From positions 1-64,000 of the forward strand of contig NZ_BMVL01000016.1 in the NCBI RefSeq assembly GCF_014650695.1: a stretch of 64,000 nucleotides of DNA, read 5' to 3'. The translations under genes were made by a program, and so were the position numbers. The notes below the pieces were generated by a model. That model was not told where the DNA came from and ran no database searches. It saw only the letters and a list, made by a program, of their open reading frames with translations. Below, piece by piece: positions 38,237-47,328 of the stretch (positions are counted from its first letter, which is position 1; each line of letters starts with the position of its first letter). This DNA comes from Streptomyces avidinii. GTDB lineage: Bacteria; Actinomycetota; Actinomycetes; Streptomycetales; Streptomycetaceae.

Positions 38237-38770
38237 GTGCCCTGGACTCTGCCTTCGAGACCCTCGCGCAGGAGCCTGCTCGCCGGAGCGGCCGGCGCCG
38301 CGTTGCTGACCGGGTGCTCCATCGACCGTGCGACCGACGCGGCCCTCACGATTCCACTCGAACGGCGGATGCGTGAGACGTCCGTCCGTGACAGTACGCG
38401 ACTGCTGGAACGTTACGACGCCACCGCGGCCGCCCATCCGGCCCTGGCCACCCGTCTCGCTCCGCTGCGCGCCGCCGTCGCCGCCCACGCCGCTGCCCTC
38501 TCCCCCACCCCTGCGGATCGCCCCTCGCCCGCCCCGTCCCGGTCCGGCGGCACGGGGGCGGCCGCGCCCGCGGCGAGCGGTGAGCCGGTGCCGCCGAAGC
38601 CCGAGGAGGCCCTGACCGCCCTCGCGGACGCCGAGCGGAGCCTGTCCGAGTCCCGGACGATCGACCTGGCCGGGGCCCCTGCGGAGCTGGCCCGGCTGCT
38701 GGCCTCGGTGGCCGCCTGCGGCGCCGTACACGCGTACCTGCTGACCTCGAACCCCGGAGCGACCTCGTGA
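38237..38770 (+). CDS. Predicted lipoprotein, function unknown
   Basis: The 177-residue product has a signal peptide with SRRSLLAG, a twin-arginine-like start, and the lipobox LLTGC at about 23-27, so it should be acylated on the cysteine and anchored outside the cell. The mature part is Ala-rich helical with a Pro/Ser linker (about 90-120). GTG start at 38237 with CGGAGG upstream. The stop codon overlaps the start of the DUF4439 gene, so the two are cotranslated. It is a conserved neighbour of rimP in streptomycetes. Confidence 0.8.
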   Translation: MPWTLPSRPSRRSLLAGAAGAALLTGCSIDRATDAALTIPLERRMRETSVRDSTRLLERYDATAAAHPALATRLAPLRAAVAAHAAALSPTPADRPSPAPSRSGGTGAAAPAASGEPVPPKPEEALTALADAERSLSESRTIDLAGAPAELARLLASVAACGAVHAYLLTSNPGATS

Positions 38771-39234
38771 AGCCCGAACCCTCCCCCGCCGGCGGAGCTC
38801 TGGAGGCCGCCCAGGCCGCGCTCGCCGCCGAGCACGCGGCGGCGTACGGCTACGGGGTGATCGGCGCCCGGTCCACCGGCGCACGTGCGACGCAGGCGCG
38901 GGAGTCGTACGGCGGCCACCTCGCGCGCCGGGACGCGCTCGCCCGGACCGTGCGCCAGCTGGGCGGCGCCCCCCGGCCCGCCGAGGCCGCGTACGCCCTG
39001 CCGTTCGAGGTGCGCACCCCGGCGGACGCCGAGCGGCTGGCCGCCGAGATCGAGGACCGGGTGGCCGGCGCGTACTCCGATCTGGTGCGCGCGGCGGAGG
39101 GTCCGCTGCGCCGCGAGGCGGCCGACGCGCTGAGCGCGGCGGCCGTGCGCGCGGCACGCTGGCGCGGTGTCGGCGTAGCCTTCCCTGGGCTCGCGGAACG
39201 CGCTGACGAGGCGCAACGGGCCCAGCACAGCTGA
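38767..39234 (+). CDS. Ferritin-like DUF4439 protein
   Basis: This 155-residue, Ala-rich, all-helical protein fits DUF4439, a ferritin-like four-helix family: LAAEHAAAYGYGVIGAR in the first helix and the ESYGGHLARRDAL motif in the second. Whether it binds iron is not clear from sequence alone. Its GTG start overlaps the stop of the lipoprotein gene, and DUF4439 domains are often fused to or paired with such lipoproteins, which suggests one functional unit. Confidence 0.85.
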   Translation: MKPEPSPAGGALEAAQAALAAEHAAAYGYGVIGARSTGARATQARESYGGHLARRDALARTVRQLGGAPRPAEAAYALPFEVRTPADAERLAAEIEDRVAGAYSDLVRAAEGPLRREAADALSAAAVRAARWRGVGVAFPGLAERADEAQRAQHS

Positions 39235-39250
39235 AAGGGACCACGCACGC

Positions 39251-40153
39251 ATGGCTTTCGAACCGCCGCAGCGTCTCGTACGGGCGCTCGGCGAGATGCC
39301 GGAGACGGCGCAGGACGCGGACTGGCTGGGGCAATTGCCCCGACTCACCGAGGCGGCGCTGTCCCGGCGCGGGGTGGAGGCCCGGCGGGTGCAGGCCCCG
39401 GGCGGCCGCAGCAGCCTGGTGGTCCTCGTCACCTACGCCGACGGGACGCCGGCCGCGCTGAAGCTGGCGCCCCCGCACGCCCGGCCCGACCGCGAGCTGG
39501 CCGCGCTGGCCCACTGGGGCGGCTTCGGGGCCGTACGGGTCCTCGACACGCGGCACCACGACGACGACGGGGCGCTGCTGCTGGAGCGGCTGCACCCGGA
39601 GGTTTCGCTGCGCTCGCTGCCGGAGGCGAAGGCCCTGCTGGAGGCGAGCGGCACACTGCGCAGGCTGTGGGTGGCGCCGCCGGCCGGCCACGGGTGGGAG
39701 ACGGTCGCGGATCGCACCGAGCAGCAGTCGGCGGCCCTGCGGGCGGCCCCGGCGGAGGTCCGGGCCCTGGCCGACACGGCGCTGGCGATGCGGGCGGAGC
39801 TGGTGGCGGCTCCGCCGGAGGAGCTGCTGCTGCACGGGAACTTCCGGCAGGGCAAGGTGCTGGCGGGCGAGCGGGCGCCGTGGCTGACGGTGGGTCCCGA
39901 TCCGCTGGTCGGTGAGCGGGCCTACGACCTGGCACGGCTGGTCCGGGACCGGCTGGAGGACCAGGTGGCGTCCTCGGCCGGGGCTGCGGGGGCCCGGCGC
40001 CGGGTGAACAAGCTGGCCGACGCGCTGGACGTGGACCGGGAGCGGCTGCGGGGCTGGACGCTGTTCCGGGCGGTGGAGTCCGGCAACCGCGCGCTGGCCG
40101 CGGGGCGGCGCCGGGACGCGGAGCTGCTCCTGGAGTTCGCGGCCTGGCTGTAG
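39251..40153 (+). CDS. Aminoglycoside-phosphotransferase-like protein with lost catalytic residues
   Basis: The 300-residue product has the fold pattern of the aminoglycoside/hydroxyurea kinase family: conserved K71 (ALKLAPP), a hinge (LLLERLHPE), and a catalytic-loop-like segment. That segment reads HGNFRQGKVL (195-204), where active kinases have HGDLHxGNxL, so the base Asp is Asn197 and the metal-binding Asn is Lys202. The DFG-equivalent IDP reads VGPDP (214-218), so the metal Asp is Gly215. It is either a pseudokinase or uses other residues. ATG at 39251, 16 bp downstream of the DUF4439 gene, with GAAAGGGA upstream. Confidence 0.78.
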   Translation: MAFEPPQRLVRALGEMPETAQDADWLGQLPRLTEAALSRRGVEARRVQAPGGRSSLVVLVTYADGTPAALKLAPPHARPDRELAALAHWGGFGAVRVLDTRHHDDDGALLLERLHPEVSLRSLPEAKALLEASGTLRRLWVAPPAGHGWETVADRTEQQSAALRAAPAEVRALADTALAMRAELVAAPPEELLLHGNFRQGKVLAGERAPWLTVGPDPLVGERAYDLARLVRDRLEDQVASSAGAAGARRRVNKLADALDVDRERLRGWTLFRAVESGNRALAAGRRRDAELLLEFAAWL

Positions 40154-40195
40154 GGCATACCGTAGGTAGGAAGGTATGTCCGGCAGGGGGCCGTC

Positions 40196-41161
40196 ATGGT
40201 CGAAGAACTGCTGACAGCGGCGATCGCCACGGGTGTGGGCGTCGTGGTCTACGTGGGTGCCGCGGCCCGGGTGGTGAAGCAGTACGAACGGGGCCTGGTC
40301 TTCCGTCTCGGCAGGCTGCGCGAGGAGATCCGCGGGCCCGGTTTCACGACGGTCGTTCCCTTCGTCGATCGGCTCCGCAAGGTGAACATGCAGATCGTGA
40401 CGCTTCCGGTGCCCGCGCAGGAGGGCATCACCCGGGACAACGTCACGGTGCGGGTGGACGCGGTCGTGTACTTCAAGGTCGTCGACCCGGCGAGCGCGAT
40501 CGTGGCGGTGGAGGACTACCGCTTCGCCGTCTCGCAGATGGCGCAGACCTCGCTGAGGTCGATCATCGGAAAGTCCGACCTCGACGATCTGCTGTCCAAC
40601 CGGGAGATGCTCAACCAGGGCCTGGAGCTGATGATCGACAGCCCCGCGGTGGGCTGGGGCGTTCAGATCGACCGGGTCGAGATCAAGGACGTGTCCCTGC
40701 CGGAGACCATGAAGCGGTCGATGGCGCGGCAGGCGGAGGCGGACCGGGAGCGCCGGGCCCGGGTGATCAACGCGGACGCGGAGCTGCAGGCCTCGCACAA
40801 GCTCGCGGAGGCGGCGGAGGTCATGTCGGAGCAGCCGGCGGCGCTCCAGTTGCGTCTGCTGCACACGATCGTGGCGGTCGCCGCCGAGAAGAACTCCACG
40901 CTGGTACTGCCGTTCCCGGTGGAGCTGTTGCGCTTCCTGGAGCGCTCGGCGCCACCGCCTGCGGCGGCCCCCGCGCGGAAGGAACCGGCCCCGGCCGGCC
41001 CGGCTTCCGAAGGCCCCGGGCCGGCCGCGGTCGCGGACGCCGACGCCGACGCCGATGCGCTCGAAGGGGCTCCGGTTCCGGACGCACTCGGTGGGCCGGC
41101 GGACGGCCTGATGCTGGACGCGCCTGCGCCGGAGCAGGAACGGGACGGGCTGCGCGATTAG
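40196..41161 (+). CDS. Slipin / SPFH (band 7) membrane protein
   Basis: Slipins are stomatin-like membrane scaffold proteins. One N-terminal hydrophobic hairpin (about 5-25) is followed by the SPFH domain (QYERGLVFRLGRLREEIRGPGF ... DNVTVRVDAVVYFKV), a coiled coil (AEADRERRARVINADAELQAS) and a Pro/Ala/Asp-rich tail with a DADADADA run. Partner NfeD proteins are common elsewhere, but none is adjacent here. The ATG at 40196 has GGGGG nine bases upstream. It ends before a classic AAACGCCGGCG terminator. Confidence 0.92.
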   Translation: MVEELLTAAIATGVGVVVYVGAAARVVKQYERGLVFRLGRLREEIRGPGFTTVVPFVDRLRKVNMQIVTLPVPAQEGITRDNVTVRVDAVVYFKVVDPASAIVAVEDYRFAVSQMAQTSLRSIIGKSDLDDLLSNREMLNQGLELMIDSPAVGWGVQIDRVEIKDVSLPETMKRSMARQAEADRERRARVINADAELQASHKLAEAAEVMSEQPAALQLRLLHTIVAVAAEKNSTLVLPFPVELLRFLERSAPPPAAAPARKEPAPAGPASEGPGPAAVADADADADALEGAPVPDALGGPADGLMLDAPAPEQERDGLRD

Positions 41162-41232
41162 CCGCTGCGCGGAGCCTTCTCCCCGCCCCTCACTTGCTCC
41201 CTTTCCCGGGCTCTGCCCGGACCCCGCGCCCC

Positions 41233-41270
41233 AAACGCCGGCGGGCCGGAATCCAGCCGCGCCGGCGTTT
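41233..41270. terminator. Bidirectional terminator between the slipin gene and proS
   Basis: AAACGCCGGCG (41233-41243) and CGCCGGCGTTT (41260-41270) flank a 16-nt loop. This AAACGCCGGC form is the commonest terminator sequence in Streptomyces and stands between two convergent genes. Confidence 0.85.
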
Positions 41271-41287
41271 GCGGTGCGGAGCCCCGG

Positions 41288-42982
41288 TCACGTCAGGCGG
41301 GCAAGGGCTTCGGACACGGGGAGTTCCTCGCGGGTGCCGGTCGCGCGGTGCTGGAGTTCGACCACGCCGTCGGCGGAGCGGCGGCCCGCCACCAGGATCC
41401 ACGGGACGCCGATCAGTTCCGCGTCCGTCAGCTTCACACCGGGCGACAGGCCGGGCCGGTCGTCCAGCAGGACCCGCAGCCCCGACGCGGCCAGCGCCGT
41501 CGCCGCCTCCTCCGCGAGGGCGAGCGGCACCGCCTTGCCCGCCGCCACCACATGGACGTCGGCCGGTGCCACCGCCGCGGGCCAGCACAGGCCGCGCTCG
41601 TCCGCCGTCTGCTCGGCCAGCGCCGCCACCGCGCGGGAGACGCCGATGCCGTACGAACCCATCGTGACCCGGACCGGCTTGCCCTCACGGCCGAGGACGT
41701 CCAGCCCGAAGGCGTCCGCGTACTTGCGGCCCAGCTGGAAGATGTGCCCGATCTCGATCGCCCGGTCCAGCCGCAGCCCCGCCCCGCAGGACGGGCAGGG
41801 GTCGCCCGGCTCCACGACCACCACGTCGACGTACCGGTCCACTTCGAAGTCCCGCCCGCAGACCACGTTCCGGGCGTGCGTGTCAGCCCGGTTGGCCCCC
41901 GTCACCCACGAAGTGCCGGGCGCGACCCGGGGGTCGGCCAGGTAGCGGACCTTCTCCAGGCCCTGCGGGCCCACGTAGCCGCGTACGAGGTCCGGGCGGC
42001 CCTCGAAGTCCTCGGCCGTCACCAACTCCACGACGGCCGGGGCCAGGTGCTCGCCCAGCTTGCCGAGGTCCACCTCCCGGTCGCCCGGCACGCCGACGGC
42101 CACGATCTCGCCGTCGACCTTGACCAGGAGGTTCTTGAGCGTCGCGGAGGCCGGTACGCCCAGGTGTGCGGCCAGGGTCTCGATCGTCGGGGTGTCCGGG
42201 GTGTCCACCTCCTCCAGCGCCGGGTGTTCGCCCGACACGGGAGCGAGGGCGAAGGTCACGGCCTCCGTGTTCGCCGCGTAGGCACAGGAGGGGCAGTCCA
42301 CGAAGGTGTCCTCGCCCGCTTCGGCCGGGGCCAGGAACTCCTCCGACGCCGAGCCGCCCATCGCTCCCGAGACCGCCGACACGATGCGGTGGTCCAGGCC
42401 GAGCCGCTCGAAGATGCGGACGTACGCCTCGCGGTGGAGCCGGTAGGACTCCGCCAGCCCCTCGTCGGACACGTCGAAGGAGTACGAGTCCTTCATCTGG
42501 AACTCGCGCCCGCGCAGCACCCCGGACCGGGGCCGCGCCTCGTCGCGGTACTTGGTCTGGATCTGGTACAGCATGACCGGCAGGTCCTTGTACGAGGTGC
42601 ACTGGTCCTTCACGACCAGGGTGAAGATCTCCTCGTGGGTCGGCCCGAGCAGGTAGTCCGCGCCCTTGCGGTCCTTGAGCCGGAACAGCAGGTCCCCGTA
42701 CTCCGACCAGCGCCCGCTGACCTCGTACGGCTCCTTCGGCAGCAGGGCCGGGAGCAGCACCTCCTGGGCCCCGATGGCGTCCATCTCCTCGCGGACGATG
42801 CGCGAGACGTTGTCCAGGACCCGCTTGCCGAGCGGCAGCCACGTCCACACCCCGGCGGAGCTGCGCCGGACGTAGCCGGCGCGGACCAGCAGCCGGTGGC
42901 TGAGGGTTTCGGCGTCGGCCGGGTCCTCGCGGAGGGTCTTGGCCATCAGACGGGACATGCGCTGCACGTGTTGCGTAGACAT
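41288..42982 (-). CDS. proS: Prolyl-tRNA synthetase (bacterial type, with editing domain)
   Basis: ProRS is a class II synthetase that charges tRNA-Pro. It has class II motif 2 (YRDEARPRSGVLRGREF near 137-152), the inserted editing (INS/YbaK-like) domain at about 230-390 (LGVPASATLKNLLVKVDGE), motif 3 (GSYGIGVSRAVAAL near 435) and a C-terminal anticodon-binding domain; 564 aa. The ATG at 42982 begins MSTQHVQRMSRLMAKTLRE, a normal N-terminus. It is transcribed opposite to the slipin gene and stands alone. Confidence 0.96.
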   Translation of the reverse strand: MSTQHVQRMSRLMAKTLREDPADAETLSHRLLVRAGYVRRSSAGVWTWLPLGKRVLDNVSRIVREEMDAIGAQEVLLPALLPKEPYEVSGRWSEYGDLLFRLKDRKGADYLLGPTHEEIFTLVVKDQCTSYKDLPVMLYQIQTKYRDEARPRSGVLRGREFQMKDSYSFDVSDEGLAESYRLHREAYVRIFERLGLDHRIVSAVSGAMGGSASEEFLAPAEAGEDTFVDCPSCAYAANTEAVTFALAPVSGEHPALEEVDTPDTPTIETLAAHLGVPASATLKNLLVKVDGEIVAVGVPGDREVDLGKLGEHLAPAVVELVTAEDFEGRPDLVRGYVGPQGLEKVRYLADPRVAPGTSWVTGANRADTHARNVVCGRDFEVDRYVDVVVVEPGDPCPSCGAGLRLDRAIEIGHIFQLGRKYADAFGLDVLGREGKPVRVTMGSYGIGVSRAVAALAEQTADERGLCWPAAVAPADVHVVAAGKAVPLALAEEAATALAASGLRVLLDDRPGLSPGVKLTDAELIGVPWILVAGRRSADGVVELQHRATGTREELPVSEALARLT

Positions 42983-43042
42983 GCCGGGAGGTTACCGGGG
43001 GCGCCGTCGCCCGCGGTACTCGTTTCGGTGGCCGGCCTGGCT

Positions 43043-43086
43043 TGGTCAGCGCCTGGTCAGCGCCTGGTCAGCGCCTGGTCAGCGGC
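43043..43086. repeat. Four 11-bp tandem repeats at the end of the GNAT gene
   Basis: TGGTCAGCGCC is repeated three times and once more with one change. On the minus strand the repeats contain the end of the GNAT reading frame; the TCA in the third unit is its stop codon, so any change in copy number can alter the C-terminus or the next spacer. Confidence 0.85.
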
Positions 43087-43610
43087 AGGGTGGCACCCAT
43101 GACGGCGTACGGGAGGCTCGCGCTCGGGAAGTGGACCTGGCGGGCGAGGTCGGTGTAGCCGAGGGCCCGGTAGAGGCCGCGGGCGGGGCTCTCGGTGTCG
43201 ATGGCGGAGAGGATCGAGCGGGACTCGTCGGCGTCGTCGGTGATGTCGGTGATCAGCGCGCGGCCGATGCCGTTGCCCTGGAAACCGGGGTGCACATGGA
43301 GCTCGGTGATCACGAAGGAGCCGTCGAGCCAGTCCTCGTGCCCGCCGGCCCGCAGGTAGGGCTCGACGATCGTGGACCACCAGTGGGTGCGGTCGTTCGG
43401 CATCCCGTACACGAATCCGGTGAGCGCCCCGTCCTCGGCGAAGGCCCCCAGGGCGCGGGCTCCGCGGCAGGTCATGTGGCGCTGGACGATGTAGCGCCGG
43501 ATGCCGACCTCCTCCTCGCTGAGGCCGAAGGCGACGGCCTGCACGCGCAGGGCCTCGTCCACGCGGGCGGCGAGGTCGAGGGGACCGATTCGGACTCCGG
43601 AAGGCAGCAT
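43068..43610 (-). CDS. GNAT family N-acetyltransferase
   Basis: This 180-residue protein has the acetyl-CoA motif ELHVHPGFQGNGIGRALI (about 105-122, the Q/RxxGxG/A signature) and the later AxxLYRALGY element. The N-terminal half (VGIRRYIVQRHM) and a loop around WWSTIVEPYL probably define the substrate, which is unknown. ATG at 43610 with AAGG upstream. The end of the gene lies in an 11-bp repeat array. It sits between proS and a second, larger GNAT gene on the same strand. Confidence 0.88.
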   Translation of the reverse strand: MLPSGVRIGPLDLAARVDEALRVQAVAFGLSEEEVGIRRYIVQRHMTCRGARALGAFAEDGALTGFVYGMPNDRTHWWSTIVEPYLRAGGHEDWLDGSFVITELHVHPGFQGNGIGRALITDITDDADESRSILSAIDTESPARGLYRALGYTDLARQVHFPSASLPYAVMGATLPLTRR

Positions 43611-43689
43611 GCGGCGACCTTACTCGGCGGTACCGGGGCGCCGGAATGCCACTGCCGAGGTCGGTGGCCCGCCTTTCGGATCAGGTCGC

Positions 43690-43699
43690 GGGGGGGGGG
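43690..43699. repeat. Run of ten G residues
   Basis: A G10 homopolymer lies directly after the stop codon of the gene at 43701 (minus strand), in the gap to the smaller GNAT gene. It may be an assembly uncertainty or a slippage site. Confidence 0.7.
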
Positions 43700-43700
43700 T

Positions 43701-44546
43701 TCAGAACAGCACGCTCATGAAGGCACCGACCTCGCGGAAGCCGACGCGCCGGTAGGCCGCCCGCGCGGCGGCGTTGAAGTCGTTCACGTAGAGGCTGACC
43801 ACGGGCGCCACGTCCCGCAGCGCGTACTCGACGACGGCGGCCATCCCGGTCTCCGAGTGCCCCAGGCCGCGGAATTCGGGGTCCACCCACACGCCCTGGA
43901 TCTGGCAGGCACGGGCGGTGGCGGCGCCGATCTCGGCCTTGAAGACGACCTTGCCGTCCTCGACGCGGGCGAAGGACCGGCCGCCGGCGACGAGTTCGGC
44001 GACGCGGGCCTGGTAGAGCAGCCCGCCGTCACCGGCCATCGGCGAGATGCCGACCTCCTCGGTGAACATGGCCACGCAGGCGGGCATGATCAGCTCCACC
44101 TCGTCCTTGCGGATCCGGCGGACCTGCGGGTCTGCCTCGACCGTGGTGGACGGGCGCTCGATGACCATGAGCGGCTGGTGGGAGCGGACCTCGCGGGCGG
44201 GGCCCCAGCTCGGTTCCAGGAGCTGCCACAGCAGCCGGGTGGCCTCGGCGGGGCCGACGATGGAGGAGCAGCGGCGGCCGGTGCGGCGGGCCCGGTCGGC
44301 GAAGGCGCGTACGGCGTCGGGGCCGGCGCAGACGGGGACCAGGTTGGCGCCCGCGTAGCAGAGCGAGCGGAGCTCGCCGTCGGCGTACCAGCCCCACATC
44401 TCGCCGCCCAGGCGCCAGGGGTCGAGTCCGGCGACCTGGACCCGGGAAGTGACGAAGGCGTTCTCGACCGGCTCGCGTCCGAGGATTTCCATCGCGGCGT
44501 CGAGATCACTGGGCTCAAGGACCCGGGTGGTGGTCTGCGTCAACAC
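43701..44546 (-). CDS. DUF4081 plus GNAT acetyltransferase
   Basis: The 281-residue product joins an N-terminal DUF4081 region (about 8-110, LDPWRLGGEMWGWYADGELRSLCYAGANLVPV) to a C-terminal GNAT domain with IQGVWVDPEFRGLGHSETGM and LYVNDFNAAARAAYRRVGFREVG. This arrangement is a conserved single-copy actinobacterial family; I do not know its substrate. The GTG at 44546, five bases after GGTGAGG, gives VLTQTTTRVLEPSDL, the usual start. It is upstream of ispG on the other side of a 147-bp gap, reading in the same direction. Confidence 0.9.
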   Translation of the reverse strand: MLTQTTTRVLEPSDLDAAMEILGREPVENAFVTSRVQVAGLDPWRLGGEMWGWYADGELRSLCYAGANLVPVCAGPDAVRAFADRARRTGRRCSSIVGPAEATRLLWQLLEPSWGPAREVRSHQPLMVIERPSTTVEADPQVRRIRKDEVELIMPACVAMFTEEVGISPMAGDGGLLYQARVAELVAGGRSFARVEDGKVVFKAEIGAATARACQIQGVWVDPEFRGLGHSETGMAAVVEYALRDVAPVVSLYVNDFNAAARAAYRRVGFREVGAFMSVLF

Positions 44547-44693
44547 TGGGGCCTCACCATGCAAGTCTGCTGATCTCCGCACTGTACCCGGCGGCGCCCG
44601 GGGATGCCGTGTCCGCGGTCACGAAACAGCCCCGGACCGCCCCCGAACTGCGGGAACGGCACCGGGGCCACGAGCGGAGCAGAGCGCTGAAGG

Positions 44694-45851
<1,158 letters not shown>

Positions 45852-45968
45852 CTGCTGTGCAACCCCAAGGTGTGGATCAAGGTCCCGAGATCGGCGGGCT
45901 CCAGGCTTCGAGATTACGCCAACCAAGGGGCGGCCCGTGCATCCGAGGGGGTGCGCCACCCGAACGTA

Positions 45969-45999
45969 GGGAGCCGGGCACGATCCGTGCCCGGCTCCC
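45969..45999 (-). terminator. Hairpin between the M50 protease gene and ispG
   Basis: GGGAGCCGGGCACG (45969-45982) and CGTGCCCGGCTCCC (45986-45999) form a 14-bp perfect stem with a 3-nt loop 28 bp beyond the M50 protease stop. It probably ends or attenuates the dxr-rseP transcript before ispG. Confidence 0.75.
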
Positions 46000-46026
46000 G
46001 TACGACTGGGGTAGAGCCCCCGCAGA

Positions 46027-47328
46027 TCAGGTGATCTTGATCGGGTTCACCACGTCGGCCACCATCACCAGCAGGGTGAAGCAGATGAACAGGCCCGCGA
46101 CCACGTACGCGACGGGCATCAGCTTCGCCACGTCGAACGGGCCGGGGTCGGGGCGCCGGAAGATGCGCGCGACGCCCCGCCGGACCGACTCCCACAGGGC
46201 ACCGGCGATGTGCCCGCCGTCGAGCGGGAGCAGCGGCAGCATGTTGAACAGGAACAGCGAGAGGTTGAAGCCGGCCAGCAGGTTGAGGAAGAAGACCAGC
46301 TGGTGCTGGGCGGGGATGTCGAGGGTGAAGATCTCACCGCTGACCCGGGCCGCGCCCACGACGCCCATGGGGCTGTCCTGCTTGCGCTCGGCCCCGTTGA
46401 AGGCCGCGTTCCACAGGTCCGGGACCTTGGACGGAAGCTCGACCAGGGACTGCACGCCGGCCTGCATCATCTCGCCCATGCGGTCGACGGACTGGCCGAA
46501 GGACTGCGGGACGTAGCCGGAGGCGGGGGCGAAGCCGAGGAAGCCCGCGGTGACGTACTCGTCCTTGACGTACCGGCCGCTGCCGTCCGTCTTGGCGACC
46601 TTGTTCTCGATCAGGTTCGCCGTGAGGTCCACGCGCTGACCGGCCCGCTCCACCGTGATCGTGGCGGGGCCGACGGTGGCGCGGATGTCCTTCTGCAGGG
46701 CGGACCAGTCGGCGACCGTGCGCCCGTTGAAGGCGACGATCCTGTCGCCCGCCTTCAGGCCGGCGGCCTTGGCGGGGGCGGCCGGGTCGCCGGGGGCGCA
46801 CTTGTCACGCTTCTCGCTCTGCTGGATGACGCAGTCCGAGACGGTGGCGACGGAGGTGGTCTGGGTGTTCAGCCCGAAGGTCATCAGGGTGGTGAGGAAG
46901 ATCGCTACGGCCAGGATCAGGTTCATGAACGGCCCGGCGAACATCACGATCACGCGCTTCCACGGCTTGCGCGTGTAGAAGAGCCGGCTCTCGTCCCCGG
47001 GCTGGAGCTCCTCGTACGCCGCCGAGCGCGCGTCCTCGATCATCGACCGGAACGGCGAGGTGGAGCGGGCGGTGACCTTGCCGTCCTCGCCGGGCGGGAA
47101 CATCCCGATCATGCGGATGTAGCCGCCCATCGGGATGGCCTTGATCCCGTACTCGGTCTCGCCCTTCCGCCGCGACCAGATGGTCGGCCCGAAGCCCACC
47201 ATGTACTGCGGCACGCGGATGCCGAAGACCTTGGCCGTGGAGAGGTGCCCCAGCTCGTGCCAGGCGATGGAGACCAGCAGGCCGACGGCGAAGACCACGA
47301 CCCCGAGCACCGTCATCAGTAGTGTCAT
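46027..47328 (-). CDS. rseP: M50-family site-2 zinc metalloprotease (RseP/RIP1 type)
   Basis: This intramembrane protease cuts anti-sigma factors and other single-pass proteins. The zinc motif HELGH is at 24-28 in the first transmembrane helix; a PDZ domain occupies about 150-260 (AAGLKAGDRIVAFNGRTVADW); the third motif LPLDGGH is near 377, in the next-to-last helix region. It is 433 aa. Its ATG overlaps the dxr stop by four bases. The dxr-rseP-ispG order is well conserved in actinobacteria, so cotranscription is expected at least for dxr and rseP. Confidence 0.93.
   Translation of the reverse strand: MTLLMTVLGVVVFAVGLLVSIAWHELGHLSTAKVFGIRVPQYMVGFGPTIWSRRKGETEYGIKAIPMGGYIRMIGMFPPGEDGKVTARSTSPFRSMIEDARSAAYEELQPGDESRLFYTRKPWKRVIVMFAGPFMNLILAVAIFLTTLMTFGLNTQTTSVATVSDCVIQQSEKRDKCAPGDPAAPAKAAGLKAGDRIVAFNGRTVADWSALQKDIRATVGPATITVERAGQRVDLTANLIENKVAKTDGSGRYVKDEYVTAGFLGFAPASGYVPQSFGQSVDRMGEMMQAGVQSLVELPSKVPDLWNAAFNGAERKQDSPMGVVGAARVSGEIFTLDIPAQHQLVFFLNLLAGFNLSLFLFNMLPLLPLDGGHIAGALWESVRRGVARIFRRPDPGPFDVAKLMPVAYVVAGLFICFTLLVMVADVVNPIKIT

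Noticed and set aside
39251..40153. Functional aminoglycoside resistance kinase
   Set aside because: The catalytic Asp, metal-binding Asn and second Asp are replaced (N197, K202, G215), so resistance activity cannot be claimed.
41233..41270. Transposon inverted repeat
   Set aside because: AAACGCCGGC stems are the commonest terminator type in Streptomyces and sit between convergent genes; no transposase is nearby.
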